Part shown: positions 23,726 through 31,627 of the stretch, piece by piece
Layout of the letters: the number at the start of each line of letters is the position of its first letter
How positions within the stretch are numbered: the stretch's first letter is position 1
Assembly: GCA_040274725.1 (NCBI GenBank)
Contig: JBEMAQ010000013.1
Span: forward strand, 1-64,000
Source of the DNA: Solibacillus sp040274725
GTDB lineage: Bacteria > Bacillota > Bacilli > Bacillales_A > Planococcaceae
DNA: 64,000 nucleotides
Direction: 5' to 3'
Translations under genes and position numbers: made by a program
The notes under the pieces: model-generated
What the model was told of the DNA's origin: nothing
Seen by the model: only the letters and a program-made list of their open reading frames with translations
Databases searched by the model: none

Positions 23726-24775
23726 ATGACAACGTTTAATGATACATTATTACGTGCTGCGCGCGGCGAGCAGGTAGACCACACACCAGTATGGTTTATG
23801 CGCCAGGCGGGACGTTCACAGCCAGAATACCGTGAAATTAAAAAGAACCATTCATTAGAAGAAATTACAATGCAACCGGAACTTTGTGCGTATGTAACAC
23901 GCTTACCGGTCGAGCAATACAATGTAGACGCAGCGATTCTTTATAAAGATATCGTAACACCACTGCCAGGTATGGGTGTAGACGTAAAAATTAAAGCAGG
24001 TATTGGCCCTGTTATTTCAAATCCAATTCGCTCAGTAGCGGATGTAGAAAACTTACGTGAATTTAATGCAAGAGAGCATACACCATTCGTTCTTGATACA
24101 ATTAAATTATTAACAGAAGAGCAACTAAATGTACCATTAATCGGCTTTGGTGGTGCACCATTCACATTAGCAAGCTACATGATTGAAGGTGGCCCAAGTC
24201 GTAACTACGCAAAAACGAAAGCATTCATGGTAAGCGAGCCACAAGCATGGTTCAAGCTAATGGACAAGCTTGGTGATATGATCATTGCTGACATTACTGC
24301 ACAAGTAGAAGCGGGTGCAAAAGCGATTCAAATTTTCGATTCATGGGTAGGCGCGTTAAGCGTAGAGGATTACCGTATTTTCATTAAGCCAGGCATGACG
24401 CGTATTTTTGGTGAATTACGCAAGTTAAATGTGCCACTTATTCAGTTCGGTGTTGGTGCATCGCATTTAGCAAACGAATGGCATGATCTACCGATTGATG
24501 TAGTAGGCCTTGATTGGCGCTTGCCGATTCGCGAGGCAGGGGCGCGCGGCATTACGAAGGCCGTACAAGGGAACCTTGACCCGACGCTACTTTTAGCTGA
24601 TTGGTCTATCATTGAAGCACGTGCAAAAGAGATTGTTGACCAAGGCTTAGCGCACGGGGGCGGTCATATCTTTAACTTAGGTCATGGTGTGTTCCCAGAA
24701 GTAGACCCAGCAGTACTAAAACGTTTAACAACATTTGTACATGACTATAGCCGCGAGCAAATTGCGAAGAAATAA
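23726..24775 (+). CDS. hemE: uroporphyrinogen decarboxylase
   Basis: A 349-residue enzyme that decarboxylates the four acetate side chains of uroporphyrinogen III to give coproporphyrinogen III in heme synthesis. The signature PVWFMRQAGRS lies near residues 23-33, followed by SLEEI; the second landmark is IQIFDSWVGALS near 205. It is the first gene of hemE-hemH-hemY, the three steps that in Gram-positives give coproheme through the coproporphyrin branch. The start ATG 23726 follows AGGTAGG. Confidence 0.96.
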   Translation: MTTFNDTLLRAARGEQVDHTPVWFMRQAGRSQPEYREIKKNHSLEEITMQPELCAYVTRLPVEQYNVDAAILYKDIVTPLPGMGVDVKIKAGIGPVISNPIRSVADVENLREFNAREHTPFVLDTIKLLTEEQLNVPLIGFGGAPFTLASYMIEGGPSRNYAKTKAFMVSEPQAWFKLMDKLGDMIIADITAQVEAGAKAIQIFDSWVGALSVEDYRIFIKPGMTRIFGELRKLNVPLIQFGVGASHLANEWHDLPIDVVGLDWRLPIREAGARGITKAVQGNLDPTLLLADWSIIEARAKEIVDQGLAHGGGHIFNLGHGVFPEVDPAVLKRLTTFVHDYSREQIAKK

Positions 24776-24848
24776 TCAATCAGTAGCACGTGTTTGAGCG
24801 TTCGTTAATGATTAGGTAAATGAAACAAAAAACTTTTGAGGTGACAAC

Positions 24849-25781
24849 ATGAAACCAGTACGCGGATTATTAGTAATGGCTTACGGTACGCCATACAAAG
24901 AAGAAGATATTGAACGTTATTACACGCATATTCGCCACGGCCGCAAGCCAAGTCAAGAGCATATTGATGACTTGACAGCGCGCTACCGTGCAATCGGTGG
25001 GATTTCACCACTTGCGAAAATGACACAAGCACAAGCAGAGGCTCTTTGCGCACGCTTAAATGAAGTACAAGACGAAGTAGAATATAAATTATTTATTGGC
25101 TTAAAGCATATCGAACCATTCGTTGAAGATGCAGTAGAAGCAATGGTAGCTGAAGGTATTACAGAGGCCGTATCGATCGTACTAGCGCCTCACTTCTCAA
25201 CATTCTCAATCAAATCTTACAACGGGCGTGCAAATGAAGCTGCTGAAAAGCTTGGCGGTACATTAAACATTACATCGGTTGAAGCTTGGTATGATGAGCC
25301 GAAATTTATTGAGTTCTGGAAACAGGCGGTAAACGGTGAATTAGCGAAAATGACAGATGAAGAGCGCGCAAAAGCATGTTTAGTCGTGTCAAACCATTCA
25401 TTACCAGAAAAAATTAAATTAGCGGGTGACCCATACGAAGAGCAGTTAGTCGAAACAGCTCGTTTAATCGAGGAAGCTTCGGATATTGTCAATGTAGAGG
25501 TAGGCTGGCAATCCGCTGGTCAAACACCAGAGCCATGGCTTGGACCAGATGTACAAGACTTAACGAAAGAATTATTTGAACAAAAGGGTTATACTTCATT
25601 CATCTATACACCGGTTGGCTTTGTAACAGAGCATTTAGAAGTTCTTTACGATAATGATATTGAGTGTAAAGTTGTATGTGATGAAATCGGTGCAAACTAT
25701 TACCGTCCGACGATGCCAAATACGCATCCTTTATTTATTGACGCAATGGTTGATGCGATTCACAAAAAATTAGCGAAATAA
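24849..25781 (+). CDS. hemH: coproporphyrin III ferrochelatase (CpfC/HemH)
   Basis: A 310-residue soluble ferrochelatase, same size as B. subtilis HemH, inserting Fe2+ into coproporphyrin III. The metal ligands His183 (SNHSLPEK) and Glu264 (VTEHLEVLYD) fall at the same residue numbers as in B. subtilis. It follows hemE by 73 bases and hemY follows it by 14 bases. The start ATG is preceded by TTGAGGTGAC. Confidence 0.96.
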   Translation: MKPVRGLLVMAYGTPYKEEDIERYYTHIRHGRKPSQEHIDDLTARYRAIGGISPLAKMTQAQAEALCARLNEVQDEVEYKLFIGLKHIEPFVEDAVEAMVAEGITEAVSIVLAPHFSTFSIKSYNGRANEAAEKLGGTLNITSVEAWYDEPKFIEFWKQAVNGELAKMTDEERAKACLVVSNHSLPEKIKLAGDPYEEQLVETARLIEEASDIVNVEVGWQSAGQTPEPWLGPDVQDLTKELFEQKGYTSFIYTPVGFVTEHLEVLYDNDIECKVVCDEIGANYYRPTMPNTHPLFIDAMVDAIHKKLAK

Positions 25782-25795
25782 GTTAGAGAGTGATG

Positions 25796-27226
25796 ATGAA
25801 GGTGACTTTAAATAAGCGAAAGGTTGTTATCGTAGGCGGTGGTATCACCGGACTGACGACGGCATTTTATTTGCAGCAATATGCAAAGAAGCAAAGCTTG
25901 CCACTTGATATAAAGCTGATTGAATCGTCACTGCGTGTAGGAGGGAAAATCCATACGCATCGCAAAAATGGCTTTATTATTGAGCGCGGTCCAGAATCGT
26001 TTTTTGATACATGTAGTAGTGTACGGAAATTAGCGAAAGAATTAAATATTGAACATGAGCTAGTTCAAAATAATGATGGCCGTACGTACATCGCAGTCGG
26101 TAATGATCTCCATCCTATCCCGAGTAATTTATTATTCGGGGGGTCACCTGCAGTCTCCTCGTTTATGACATCTAGTGTATTTTCTCTCAGTGGTAAAGTT
26201 CGAGCTGCAGGTGATTTATTTTTACCGAGGGCGAAGCAAGAAATTGACGAACCTATTAGTGATTTTTTCAAGAGACGTTTTGGCCCTGAAGTTGTGGAAA
26301 ACTTAGTAGAACCGGTACTTGCTGGCACGTTTGCGGGGGATGTCGACCATTTAAGCATGAAATCAATGTTTCCACAGGTGTATCAGCTAGAGCAGGAATA
26401 CCGCAGTCTGATTGTTGGGATGAAAAAGACGGGAAAAGGTATTTATGCAATTGATGACCATCCGGGGGAGTTGCATTATGAGACGTTCCGCAACGGTTTA
26501 GAGACGCTTATAGAGGCATTAGAACAGCAGCTGGAGCCGGGAACGATCTTGAAGGCGATGAAGGTGGAAAGTGTGGAGCAATTAGCAAATGGGCAGGTTA
26601 TTATTTATACGAATAATAGCGAAGCGCTAAAGGCTGACCATGTGATTATGACGACACCGTTTAATGTTGTAAAAAATGTTTTTCAAGATTCAGAGGCAAT
26701 TCGCACCTTACCAAAGATGAATTATGCGACGATTGCAACAGTGACGATGGCATTTGAAAAAGGGCAAATCGACAAATATAAGGATGCGAATAATTTCTTC
26801 GTATCGCGCAACAGCGATTTAGCGATTACGACATGTACATGGAGTAATCATAAGTGGAATGATGTGGCACCAGATGATTGTGATTTATTACGTGTGTATA
26901 TTGGACGCGTTGGGGATGAATCAATCGTCGAATTGTCTGATAGCGAGATTGAAAAAATCGTGATGCAGGATTTAAAGCGTGCAATCAAGCTGAAAAACGA
27001 ACCCTTTTATACAGTTGTCACGCGCTGGAAGGAATCAATGCCGCAATATACAATCGGTCACGAGGAGCGCATGAAGGTGTTGCAGGAGCAATTTTTAAAG
27101 GAATATCCACAAGTACAGCTCGTTGGTAGTTCATACCGAGGGATTAGTGTACCGAACTGTGTAGCACAAGGCCAGGAAGCCGCAATGCAGGCGATTCAGT
27201 TTTTTAGTGAAAGTGTTATTTCCTAA
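25796..27226 (+). CDS. hemY: coproporphyrinogen III oxidase (CgoX/HemY)
   Basis: A 476-residue FAD-dependent oxidase that takes coproporphyrinogen III to coproporphyrin III, the step before HemH. The FAD-binding motif VVIVGGGITGLTTAF lies at about 11-25, followed by ESSLRVGGKIHT; the C-terminal FAD contact is GSSYRGISVPNCV near 446. The oxygen-dependent, soluble CgoX type is expected in this order. Start is uncertain: GTG 25790, ATG 25793 and ATG 25796 are consecutive behind AGAGAG; the last gives the best spacing. Confidence 0.94.
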   Translation: MKVTLNKRKVVIVGGGITGLTTAFYLQQYAKKQSLPLDIKLIESSLRVGGKIHTHRKNGFIIERGPESFFDTCSSVRKLAKELNIEHELVQNNDGRTYIAVGNDLHPIPSNLLFGGSPAVSSFMTSSVFSLSGKVRAAGDLFLPRAKQEIDEPISDFFKRRFGPEVVENLVEPVLAGTFAGDVDHLSMKSMFPQVYQLEQEYRSLIVGMKKTGKGIYAIDDHPGELHYETFRNGLETLIEALEQQLEPGTILKAMKVESVEQLANGQVIIYTNNSEALKADHVIMTTPFNVVKNVFQDSEAIRTLPKMNYATIATVTMAFEKGQIDKYKDANNFFVSRNSDLAITTCTWSNHKWNDVAPDDCDLLRVYIGRVGDESIVELSDSEIEKIVMQDLKRAIKLKNEPFYTVVTRWKESMPQYTIGHEERMKVLQEQFLKEYPQVQLVGSSYRGISVPNCVAQGQEAAMQAIQFFSESVIS

Positions 27227-27229
27227 AAG

Positions 27230-27276
27230 AAAAGCTGTGCCATTAGTGAAACATTCACTAGTGGCACAGCTTTTTT
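27230..27276 (+). terminator. intrinsic terminator of hemEHY
   Basis: The 20-bp stem beginning AAAGCTGTGCCATTAG and its complement around a 3-base loop, followed by six T residues. Confidence 0.93.
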
Positions 27277-27355
27277 GAATTTGTTGTTCACAAAAATACC
27301 GTATTCCTTTCATTGAAATTTCACAATTATTTAGTAAGCTAAAAGTGGGGTGGAG

Positions 27356-28312
27356 ATGGTGAAAAGAGTCCAGCTATTATTTTTATTAGTGATAAGTTTT
27401 GTCTTAACGGGATGTACGGAGGAACGTTTTCCCGCAGTGAACCCACAGCAATCATTTGTAGCGGCAGTAAATATTTTAGAGCCGTCCTTACAGTTTTTTG
27501 ATGAAGACGGCGAAATTTTAAGTGAATGGCTATTTGATCAGGCATATACAGGGGCAGCGTTAGTTGGGGACAACCGCGTCATTGTGTACGGGCATCAGCT
27601 AGAACAGGCGCGGCTTTATGAGTTGTCATCTGGAAAATTACTTACCGAGCTACGCGTAGAAATTGGTACGACAAATGCGTATTACGACGCGGCAAGTGAC
27701 AAGTTATTTCTTACAAATAGTAAAACGAATGCGCTGAGTCGTTATGCGGCGGATGGCAAGTTTGAGCAATCGGTGAAGCTACGCAATTATCCAATGGCGA
27801 TGACAATAGCGCAGGGCAAGCTTTATGTAGTGAATTATAAGGATACAGTGTTATCTGTTGTGAATAGCGAAACACTAGAAGTACTAGAAGAATGGCCAAT
27901 TGCGAAATCGTCAAATGGGTTACTCTACAACGAGGAAAAACAGCAGCTATGGCTTGGTGGGCACGGTGAAGGCGAGACGTCGAATGCATATGTGACGGCT
28001 TACGATTTACATGGTCAGCAAGTACAAAAAATTCACGCCCCGCTCATGCCAATCGCGTTCTCCAAACAGGATGATATGATTGCGATTATTAGCCACGGCA
28101 CAAATATGCTGTATATAACAGATGCAGAAGGTCATGCAAAATGGTCACTTGAAATTGCGGCCAACCCATTTGCGGTCACGCATTTTGCCGATTATTTGAT
28201 TGTCGCAGGTTATGATGACCAGTCGCTTTATTTTATAAAAGATGGTGATGTTGTGAAGACAGTGCCTACGCAAAAGGGACCATTTCAATTACTTGTAAGG
28301 GAGGCTAGCTAG
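27356..28312 (+). CDS. YncE-like beta-propeller lipoprotein
   Basis: A 318-residue exported lipoprotein: signal with lipobox VLTGC (Cys near 20), then repeated blades of about 40 residues typical of a seven-bladed YncE/SMP-30-like propeller. Examples are AAVNILEPSLQFFDEDG, KLFLTNSKTNALSRYAADG and KLYVVNYKDTVLSVVN. It is the first gene of a four-gene operon with a response regulator, a sensor kinase and a second lipoprotein, each joined by 1-4 base overlaps. I infer it contributes to sensing at the cell surface, possibly by binding a ligand for the kinase, but no ligand can be read. Start taken at ATG 27356; GTG 27350 and 27359 are alternatives. Confidence 0.78.
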   Translation: MVKRVQLLFLLVISFVLTGCTEERFPAVNPQQSFVAAVNILEPSLQFFDEDGEILSEWLFDQAYTGAALVGDNRVIVYGHQLEQARLYELSSGKLLTELRVEIGTTNAYYDAASDKLFLTNSKTNALSRYAADGKFEQSVKLRNYPMAMTIAQGKLYVVNYKDTVLSVVNSETLEVLEEWPIAKSSNGLLYNEEKQQLWLGGHGEGETSNAYVTAYDLHGQQVQKIHAPLMPIAFSKQDDMIAIISHGTNMLYITDAEGHAKWSLEIAANPFAVTHFADYLIVAGYDDQSLYFIKDGDVVKTVPTQKGPFQLLVREAS

Positions 28313-29001
28313 TGGGGAAGATTTTAATTGTAGATGATGAACAAGATATGCGAAATTTAATCCAGCTGATGCTAGCTAGTGCAGGATTTCAGTCGTTGCA
28401 GGCTGAAAGTGGGACAGAGGCGTATACGTTATTAGTGAAGGAACCGATAGACCTTGTGCTGCTCGATGTGATGATGCCAGGAGAGGACGGCTTTGTGGTA
28501 TGTGAAACAATTCGCGGATTATCAGCGGTGCCGGTTATTTTCTTAACTGCGCGTGATGCAAACGAGGATAAGGTGCGCGGTTTGATGATTGGCGGCGACG
28601 ATTATATCGTGAAGCCATTTACTGCAAGTGAGCTTGTCGCACGTATTCATGCGGTGCTGCGCCGAACGGGTGTTACGATGGTGCAGGAGCAAAAGATTCT
28701 CCAACGTGGTGTCATTGAGTTAGATGAAATTGCGCGTAAGGTACAAATTCATCAGGAGTCCGTGACCTTGACCTTGAAGGAATTTGAATTGCTGCATTTA
28801 TTTATGAAAAATCCAGATATTGTGTATTCACGCGAACAACTTTTGGAGCGTATTTGGGGCATCGATTATGAAGGTGGTACGCGGACCGTTGATACACATA
28901 TAAAAACGCTCCGTATAAAGCTTGGAAAAAAGGCGAAGGAAGCAAGTGATTACATCCAAACTGTTTGGGGAATTGGCTACCGCTTTGAGTCAGGCGTATG
29001 A
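28312..29001 (+). CDS. OmpR-family response regulator
   Basis: 229 residues: receiver domain (about 1-118) with acidic pocket DDE at 8-10, phosphoryl-acceptor Asp in LVLLDVMMPGEDG near 51, Thr in FLTARD and Lys in YIVKPF. A winged-helix output domain (about 130-228, SREQLLERIWGIDYEGGTRT) follows. The GTG start shares its first base with the stop codon of the preceding lipoprotein gene behind GGGAGG. Paired with the kinase that follows. Confidence 0.93.
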   Translation: MGKILIVDDEQDMRNLIQLMLASAGFQSLQAESGTEAYTLLVKEPIDLVLLDVMMPGEDGFVVCETIRGLSAVPVIFLTARDANEDKVRGLMIGGDDYIVKPFTASELVARIHAVLRRTGVTMVQEQKILQRGVIELDEIARKVQIHQESVTLTLKEFELLHLFMKNPDIVYSREQLLERIWGIDYEGGTRTVDTHIKTLRIKLGKKAKEASDYIQTVWGIGYRFESGV

Positions 29002-30389
29002 AAAAGCTTAGTACAAAAATTTGGCTGCTCATTTTGGCGTTTTTAGCAGCGACAGTGTTGTTTATGTTACTGTTTACAGATTTTTTATATGAGCAGCTTT
29101 ATGTGGATGATACCGAGGAAATGATGCTTGAGGTTGGGCAGAAGCTACAAACGCTGTACCGAGGTGGAAAGGTAACAGACGAGCTTGTCGCACAAGTAGA
29201 GGATTATAATGCCTACTCAAATATCAATGTATTCGCGGTGCGCAATCCTAAAGAGCTCAGTGCATGTGTGCCGTTTGATATTGATTACGATACGCTTATT
29301 GGTGCAGAGGAACGCCAGCAGCTTCTCGCAGGAAAGCCGGTGACGAAAATCGGCTACGAGGAGCGTTTTGAACGGCAAATTATTTCGGTCATTTTGCCGA
29401 TGACCGATCAAAATCGGCTAGAAGGCATTTTATATGTGTATTACCCGCTCGCAAAAATTTCGGAGCTAGCTAAAGAAGAAGTGATTCTTTTACTAACGGG
29501 AGCAGTTATGTTTTTACTTGTGGCAGCTTTTTTCGTCTACTACAGTATGCGCAAAATTTTACAGCCACTCGAGCAATTACAGCATGCGGCGGAAAAAATT
29601 TCGGACGGGGATTATGCTGTGCGAGTTGCGGTGCAGTCGCAGGATGAGATTGGCAAGCTTTCTCATGCTTTTAACAAAATGGCTACAGCTATTCAAAAAG
29701 AGGACGAGGCACAAAAGACGTTTTTAGCAACTGTTTCACATGAGTTACGTACACCAATTAGCTATGTGAAAGGCTATAGTGAGGCGATTCAAAATGGTTC
29801 ATTGCCAAAAGAAGCACAGGACGAGACCATTGCACTCATTACGCGCGAGGCAGGCAGGATGGAACGACTAACAAATGAACTATTACAACTGGCACGTAAG
29901 GAGATTGTTACGTGTGAGGAGTTAGACCCGATTATTGTGGCGGAAACATTACGTGAGGTCATGTCACTATTAGCACAGCAAGCACAGGAAAAGCACATCA
30001 CATTTACGTCTAAACTTGACGAGGATTTAATCGTTTTAGCAAATGAAGAAAAGCTAAAGCAAGTATGTATTAACATAATAGAAAATGCGATTCGCTATTC
30101 AGATGCGGATGCGCCGATTGAAATAGAAGCAGAGCAAGTAAATAAACAGGCGATTCTACGAGTGAAGGATAGTGGTATCGGTATTCCGCCAGAGGATTTG
30201 GCACATATAACGGAGCGCTTTTATAGGGTGAATAAGGCACGTAGCCGGGCAGACGGTGGTAGCGGACTTGGTTTGTCGATTGTTGAGCAATTTGTCAAGC
30301 AGTTTGGTGGTACATTAACGATTACAAGTACACTAGGGGAAGGGACGCATGTTGTGGTCACGCTTCCATTAATGGAGGAGCTAGAATGA
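28998..30389 (+). CDS. membrane sensor histidine kinase
   Basis: 463 residues: first helix about 8-28, extracytoplasmic sensor of about 125 residues, second helix about 160-183 (LLLTGAVMFLLVAAFF), HAMP (about 184-237), dimerisation domain with phospho-His in TVSHELRTPISYVK near 248, and the ATPase with N-box IENAIRYSDA, DSGIGIP and GGSGLGLSIV. It overlaps the regulator by the ATGA tetranucleotide and the next lipoprotein gene likewise. The external sensor domain is of no type I recognise. Confidence 0.93.
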   Translation: MKKLSTKIWLLILAFLAATVLFMLLFTDFLYEQLYVDDTEEMMLEVGQKLQTLYRGGKVTDELVAQVEDYNAYSNINVFAVRNPKELSACVPFDIDYDTLIGAEERQQLLAGKPVTKIGYEERFERQIISVILPMTDQNRLEGILYVYYPLAKISELAKEEVILLLTGAVMFLLVAAFFVYYSMRKILQPLEQLQHAAEKISDGDYAVRVAVQSQDEIGKLSHAFNKMATAIQKEDEAQKTFLATVSHELRTPISYVKGYSEAIQNGSLPKEAQDETIALITREAGRMERLTNELLQLARKEIVTCEELDPIIVAETLREVMSLLAQQAQEKHITFTSKLDEDLIVLANEEKLKQVCINIIENAIRYSDADAPIEIEAEQVNKQAILRVKDSGIGIPPEDLAHITERFYRVNKARSRADGGSGLGLSIVEQFVKQFGGTLTITSTLGEGTHVVVTLPLMEELE

Positions 30390-30838
30390 AAAAGTGGATG
30401 TTTAGTTTAGTGGCGGTACCTGTGTTATTGTTTGGCTGTAGTGAGGAGCCTGTAGTGGATACGCTTGATAGCGGTGAAAATATACCCGTTGCTGTTGAGG
30501 TGGAAATCGTGAATGAATTGGCACTTGCACCGAGCACAGAGGTGGAACTTGCAGTGCGTGTGACACAGAGCGGTCAATCAGTAGATGACGCGGATGAGGT
30601 GAAGTTTGAAGTGTGGCAATCGGGTAAACAGGCAGGGGGCGTGATGCTTGAAGGCCAGTTAACGGAGGACGGCATTTATACAGCTCAGCATACGTTTCCA
30701 CATGATGGCGTGTATTATATGTATGCCCATACAACGGCGCGTGGTATGCATGTGATGCCGAAAGCCGAATTGATTATTGGCAATCCGGATCTAAGCACAG
30801 TAGTGGAGGATGAGGGCAATCATTCGATGAATCATTAA
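30386..30838 (+). CDS. YtkA/FixH-like lipoprotein
   Basis: A 150-residue lipoprotein with lipobox LLFGC (Cys at about 18) and one immunoglobulin-like YtkA domain (about 30-135). The conserved end is TFPHDGVYYMYAHTTARGMHVMPKAELIIG; here shown by its parts HDGVYYMYAH and GMHVMPKA. Its C-terminus is His/Met-bearing (GNHSMNH), and Met and His in the domain could bind copper, which some related proteins do. It is the last gene of the two-component operon, overlapping the kinase by four bases. Confidence 0.8.
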   Translation: MKKWMFSLVAVPVLLFGCSEEPVVDTLDSGENIPVAVEVEIVNELALAPSTEVELAVRVTQSGQSVDDADEVKFEVWQSGKQAGGVMLEGQLTEDGIYTAQHTFPHDGVYYMYAHTTARGMHVMPKAELIIGNPDLSTVVEDEGNHSMNH

Positions 30839-30861
30839 CAGCAACATGTGCATTAAAATAG

Positions 30862-30889
30862 TTGCAATTTTAACTGTGAGGCGTATAAT
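30862..30889 (+). promoter_or_regulatory. promoter of the TetR regulator gene
   Basis: TTGCAA (30862-30867), 16-bp spacer, TATAAT (30884-30889). The TetR-type operator begins 9 bases downstream of the -10 box. Confidence 0.72.
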
Positions 30890-30898
30890 AATGACCAG

Positions 30899-30923
30899 AT
30901 GACCGAAAGTGGTTTTTGGTCAT
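30899..30923. promoter_or_regulatory. TetR operator 1 (autoregulatory)
   Basis: A 25-base imperfect palindrome: left half ATGACCGAAA, 5-base centre, right half TTTTGGTCAT. The same 25-base layout recurs at 31582-31606. It covers the expected transcription start of the TetR gene. An upstream ATGACCA (30891-30897) can pair with TGGTCAT as well, so the region may also act as a terminator for the preceding operon. Confidence 0.7.
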
Positions 30924-30992
30924 TTTTGATTTTGCCAAAAACATAGGTTTATAGTGACGAGAAGATTATCATGTTGGATGAGGGGGATACAA

Positions 30993-31565
30993 ATGGACCG
31001 CCAGCAGGAAATTTTGCAGGCTGCAACAACGTCATTCACGCAATTTGGCTATAAGGCGACGACGATTGACCAAGTGGCGAAGATTGCGAATGTCGGCAAA
31101 GGGACGATTTACAACTTTTACGCGAATAAAGAGCAGCTTTTTGAGGAGGTTGTGATTCATCTCATTCAAGAAATGAAGCAGGAGACGAATAAAACAATCG
31201 ATACGAAAGCGAGCTTTATGTATAATGCCCACACATCGCTGATGAAAATGCTCGAGTTTCGGGAGCGTCATTTATTATTTGCGAAGCTCATTGAAGAGGA
31301 AAAAGCATTGCGCACACCCGCAGTAAGACAAATGCTGTTAAAAATTGAACAAGAAATTATTTCGTATGTGTCGATGCGCATTCGTAACGGCATTGAAAAA
31401 GGCGAAATTATTAACTGTAACCCAGAGCATGTAGCATTTTTATTATTTAAATCATATATTGCGTTTATCGTCGATTGGCAGCTGACACATGAGGAGCCGA
31501 TAAAGGAAGACGCAATTTTAAGCTTATTTAGCCAAACGATTTTTAATGGGCTAGCAAAAAAATAA
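30993..31565 (+). CDS. TetR-family repressor (YhgD-like)
   Basis: 190 residues: N-terminal helix-turn-helix (about 3-47, ILQAATTSFTQFGYKATT and then GKGTIYNFYANKEQLF) and a helical ligand domain. It lies just upstream of yhgE as yhgD does in B. subtilis. ATG 30993 follows GAGGGGGA; the frame extends 13 codons upstream without a site. Matching 25-bp palindromes in front of this gene and of yhgE indicate autoregulation and repression of yhgE. The inducing ligand is unknown. Confidence 0.9.
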   Translation: MDRQQEILQAATTSFTQFGYKATTIDQVAKIANVGKGTIYNFYANKEQLFEEVVIHLIQEMKQETNKTIDTKASFMYNAHTSLMKMLEFRERHLLFAKLIEEEKALRTPAVRQMLLKIEQEIISYVSMRIRNGIEKGEIINCNPEHVAFLLFKSYIAFIVDWQLTHEEPIKEDAILSLFSQTIFNGLAKK

Positions 31566-31581
31566 AAATTTTTACACTATA

Positions 31582-31606
31582 ATGACTAAAAAACGAATTT
31601 GGTCAT
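31582..31606. promoter_or_regulatory. TetR operator 2 at the yhgE promoter
   Basis: A 25-base palindrome with left half ATGACTAAAA and right half ATTTGGTCAT, equal in length and layout to the site at 30899-30923. It overlaps a -10 box TATAAT (31578-31583) in front of yhgE, so binding should block transcription. No clear -35 box was found. Confidence 0.72.
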
Positions 31607-31627
31607 AGAGTTTTAGAAAGGAGATAA

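Noticed and set aside
30891..30930. Terminator of the two-component operon
   Set aside because: The hairpin can form, but the same bases form the TetR operator and the downstream T-run is interrupted, so operator was preferred.
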